This document shows, piece after piece, positions 61,724 to 64,000 of a stretch of 64,000 nt of DNA (position 1 is its first letter; every line of letters begins with the position of its first letter). This DNA is from Lachnospiraceae bacterium. Lineage in GTDB: Bacteria; Bacillota; Clostridia; Lachnospirales; Lachnospiraceae. Where the stretch lies: the NCBI GenBank assembly GCA_017623295.1, contig JAGAPK010000068.1:1-64000 (forward strand), read 5' to 3'. The notes below the pieces were generated by a model. It was not told the origin of the DNA, did no database searches, and saw only the letters and a list, made by a program, of their open reading frames with translations. Made by a program: the position numbers and the translations under genes.

Positions 61724-63070
61724 GTGGCAGAAAACCGCAGAAAATCATTAGGTATTTTAATAGGGTTACTGATTTTTTTCCTGGGAATGTTTGCAGTTTA
61801 TGGGTTGGGAGTTTATAATGATTCCGAACAATATATTACCATGCACATTCACAGAGAACCGTTGTATCCGTTGTTTCTGGCATTTTTCCGAGTGATACTG
61901 GGAGAAAACGTGGGGCTAATCGTGGCGGCTGTTGTGCAGAATATATTGGCTGCATTCAGCATCTTTTTTCTGATTGAATATTTGCAGAAAAAATTTTCGC
62001 TGAATTTGTTTGGTGAACTAGTGTTGTTAGTATTGGAATTGATGCCTCATTTAATTACCCGTTATGTGTCTGCACTCCATATTTTTATGGAAAATTCCAT
62101 TATGAGTGAAGCGCTTTGCATCCCGCTTTTTAACTTTTTTATTCTGTTTACACTTCGGATGATGTTTGAAGATAAAAAAGCGGATATTGTCTGGAGTCTT
62201 GTGCTTGCTTTTTTACTTTCCATGACAAGAGGGCAGATGATGGCGACCATTTTGATGTGGATGGTTGTTCTTGGCATTAAACTGATTTTTGAGAAAAGAT
62301 ATAAAAAGCTTTTCCTTCCGGTTCTGGCTGTGGTATGCGTTTTTGGACTTCGCAGTCTTTCGGTGCATACTTACAACTACTTCGTAACAGGTTATTTCAT
62401 GGGCAATACCTATGGACAGGTTAATACACTTACGAACGTTATTTATGCCTGCGATAAAGAAGATGGAGAAGTGTTTGAAGAAGGTACACAGGAACGTATC
62501 TTTTTTGACCAGTTTTATGAACAGGCGGATTCGCTTGGTTATAATTATAAATATGCTGGCAATACATTTGCTGAAAAAGCAGAGCATCTGGAAGCCTGCC
62601 ATGATGATTTGAAATTTCAGGTAATAGAAGCAAACATGTCTGCCTATTATTTTGGGCTTGGACAGGTAGATTATTATATGCAGAGCAGTATGTCGGATGA
62701 GATGGCAGGAAAGATGTTAGTGAAGCTTCTGCCGCAGTGTTTCGGACAGTGGGTGTGTAATTATTTTATGTTATGTTGTTATGGTTTTATCCGGAGTATT
62801 GCTGTGGTGCATCCACTTATTAACTGGGTGGCACTGGGGATTTATCTGGCAGCAGCTGGGGCTGCAGTCTGGATGCTTTGGAAACATAGAAAGAGTCAGG
62901 CAGCGTGCATGATGGGATTGGCATTTCTATTTATTGTAGCAAATGTCTGTGCCACATCTTTGACGATTATGTGTTTATCAAGATATATGATATATGGATT
63001 TTCACTGTTTTATATGGCCTTCTTTTTGTTATTCATGGAATGGCTTAGAAGCAGGGAAAAGAAATCATAA
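61724..63070 (+). CDS. GT-C-like membrane protein
   Basis: A 448-residue protein with about nine membrane segments. The first outside loop has YNDSEQYITMHIHREPLYPLFL, an acidic loop then REPLYP, a pattern of PMT-like GT-C proteins in Firmicute glycan loci. It starts with GTG at 61724 (AGGAGG 5 bp upstream); an overlapping ATG two bases earlier is in another frame and closes after nine codons. It is flanked by two UDP-hexosaminuronate genes. Confidence 0.7.
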   Translation: MAENRRKSLGILIGLLIFFLGMFAVYGLGVYNDSEQYITMHIHREPLYPLFLAFFRVILGENVGLIVAAVVQNILAAFSIFFLIEYLQKKFSLNLFGELVLLVLELMPHLITRYVSALHIFMENSIMSEALCIPLFNFFILFTLRMMFEDKKADIVWSLVLAFLLSMTRGQMMATILMWMVVLGIKLIFEKRYKKLFLPVLAVVCVFGLRSLSVHTYNYFVTGYFMGNTYGQVNTLTNVIYACDKEDGEVFEEGTQERIFFDQFYEQADSLGYNYKYAGNTFAEKAEHLEACHDDLKFQVIEANMSAYYFGLGQVDYYMQSSMSDEMAGKMLVKLLPQCFGQWVCNYFMLCCYGFIRSIAVVHPLINWVALGIYLAAAGAAVWMLWKHRKSQAACMMGLAFLFIVANVCATSLTIMCLSRYMIYGFSLFYMAFFLLFMEWLRSREKKS

Positions 63071-63096
63071 ATACCAAAAGAGGATGGGAGTAGACT

Positions 63097-64000
63097 ATGA
63101 GTTATCAAGACGTTACATTTGACAAAGACAGTGTTTTTCTGGTAGGAGGCGGAGCAGGTTTTATTGGCTCTAATATTTGTGAGGCATTGGTGAATATGGG
63201 TTATACCGTGCGTTGTCTGGATAATCTTTCTACTGGTAAATTTGAGAATATTGAACCACTTACCAAGTGTGATAATTTTACATTTATCAAAGGTGATATC
63301 AGAGATTTGGACACCTGTCTGGAAGCAACAAAGGGTGTTACTTATGTTATGAATCAGGCAGCATGGGGAAGTGTGCCTCGTAGTATTGAGATGCCACTTC
63401 TGTATGAAGAAATTAACATTCGCGGTACTTTGAATATGATGGAAGCATCCAGACAGAATGGTGTGAAGAAATTTGTATATGCTTCCAGTTCTTCAGTATA
63501 TGGTGATTCTACCGTATTACCTAAGAAGGAAGGTCAGGAAGGCAAAGTTATTTCTCCGTATGCTTTAACCAAAAAAGTAGATGAAGAGTACGGAAGACTT
63601 TATAAAGAATTATATGGTCTGGATACTTACGGACTTCGTTATTTTAACGTTTTTGGCCGTCGTCAGGACCCAAATGGTATGTATGCAGCCGTTATTCCGA
63701 AGTTTATCAAACAGCTTCTGAACGGTGAAGTGCCGACCATTAACGGAGATGGTAAACAGTCCAGAGACTTTACTTATATTGATAATGTTATCGAAGCAAA
63801 CTTAAAGGCTTGTAAAGCACCGTCAGAGGTAGCAGGAGAAGCATTTAATATCGGTGCCGGCGGTAGAGAGTTTTTGATTGATATTTATTATAATTTGTGT
63901 GAAGCACTTGATAAAAAAGTTGAACCGAATTTCGGACCGAATCGAAAAGGCGATGTCAGAGATTCTAATGCGGATATTTCCAAAGCAAGAGCAGCATTTG
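63097..64000 (+). CDS. UDP-GlcNAc/GlcNAcA C4-epimerase (TviC/WbpP-like), 3' end beyond the window
   Basis: The 301 codons visible form an extended SDR: NAD-binding GGGAGFIGSN (17-26), DNLSTGKFENI, the ASSSSVYGD motif, a YALTKK Tyr/Lys pair near residue 155, and RYFNVFGRRQDPNGMYAAVIPKF. The RRQDPNGxYAAVIP stretch is typical of WbpP/TviC epimerases that act on N-acetylated UDP-sugars. SD AGGATGGGAG is upstream. The frame is still open at 64000, with perhaps 20 residues missing. It pairs functionally with the dehydrogenase at 60394. Confidence 0.9.
   Translation, partial: MSYQDVTFDKDSVFLVGGGAGFIGSNICEALVNMGYTVRCLDNLSTGKFENIEPLTKCDNFTFIKGDIRDLDTCLEATKGVTYVMNQAAWGSVPRSIEMPLLYEEINIRGTLNMMEASRQNGVKKFVYASSSSVYGDSTVLPKKEGQEGKVISPYALTKKVDEEYGRLYKELYGLDTYGLRYFNVFGRRQDPNGMYAAVIPKFIKQLLNGEVPTINGDGKQSRDFTYIDNVIEANLKACKAPSEVAGEAFNIGAGGREFLIDIYYNLCEALDKKVEPNFGPNRKGDVRDSNADISKARAAF

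Noticed and set aside
1..64000. CRISPR arrays, rRNA genes, prophage genes and insertion sequences
   Set aside because: I saw no spaced repeats of CRISPR type, no rRNA, no phage structural or integrase genes and no transposase with terminal repeats. The only mobile-like gene is the Rpn nuclease.

Overview
The window looks like a chromosomal segment of an AT-rich, Gram-positive Clostridia, most likely a Lachnospiraceae. The grounds are an orphan Spo0A C-terminal domain, an agr-type peptide quorum-sensing cassette, an Rpn/PD-(D/E)XK transposase-like nuclease, sigma-A promoters (TTGxxx-17-TATxxT), strong AGGAGG ribosome sites and tRNAs without encoded CCA. Genus cannot be read from the sequence. 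Almost everything from 3 kb to the right edge serves assembly of cell-surface polysaccharides.

Layout. 1-460: a 279-bp near-perfect palindrome centred on a tRNA-Asn anticodon, then tRNA-Glu and tRNA-Cys. 656-5318: a LytTR/DUF3021 pair, a DUF3048 lipoprotein (minus strand), rmlD, a DUF212 membrane protein and an AraC-type regulator (minus strand). 5467-10458: GDP-fucose supply (gmd, a frameshifted membrane protein, fcl, manC). 10585-10962: a free-standing Spo0A DNA-binding domain with its own promoter and terminator. 11118-23313: glycan cluster 1 (CsbB/GtrB-like GT2, a WcaJ-type initiating phosphoglycosyl transferase, a Wzz-like protein, an EpsG polymerase, six further glycosyltransferases and a GT-C-like protein), closed by a terminator. 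23534-27938: an Rpn nuclease, then XRE-agrA-agrC-agrD-agrB. 28127-40259: pseudaminic acid genes in several short, partly opposed transcription units (pseB, pseC, pseG, pseF, pseI), a PLP decarboxylase plus ATP-grasp pair, and a GT52-like candidate nonulosonate transferase. 40338-51915: a PglK-like ABC flippase, GtrA, an O-acyltransferase, WecE, a GNAT-GT2 fusion and three large membrane proteins. 51982-64000: an O-antigen-ligase-type protein, PglF/PglE/PglC-like enzymes, a second ATP-grasp, a GT4, TviB- and TviC-like enzymes and one more GT-C-like protein. The last gene runs off the right edge.

How it may work together (inference). Two initiating phosphoglycosyl transferases (12921 and 57596) and two polymerase/ligase-type proteins (EpsG and Wzy/WaaL-like) suggest two glycans. 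Polyprenyl-phosphate-sugar synthases (11118, 48621), a GtrA flippase (42156) and up to seven GT-C-like membrane proteins suggest several three-component side-branch glycosylations on the outer face. Sugars indicated are GDP-fucose, CMP-pseudaminic acid, dTDP-Fuc4N(Ac), a UDP-4-amino-4,6-dideoxy-GlcNAc derivative and UDP-GlcNAcA/GalNAcA.

Most notable points: (1) the 10-mer ATTTGTCAAT, an 8/9 match to the Spo0A box, occurs both in the promoter of the orphan Spo0A-C gene and in the promoter of the agr peptide gene, each time with a second partial copy 20-21 bp away; (2) a PglD-type acetyltransferase is absent and an ATP-grasp ligase sits where it might be expected, with a paralogue paired to a decarboxylase in the pseudaminate region; (3) a GNAT-GT2 fusion downstream of wecE retains a ribosome site at the domain junction; (4) two 10-bp direct repeats spaced 21 bp lie between the AraC regulator and gmd.
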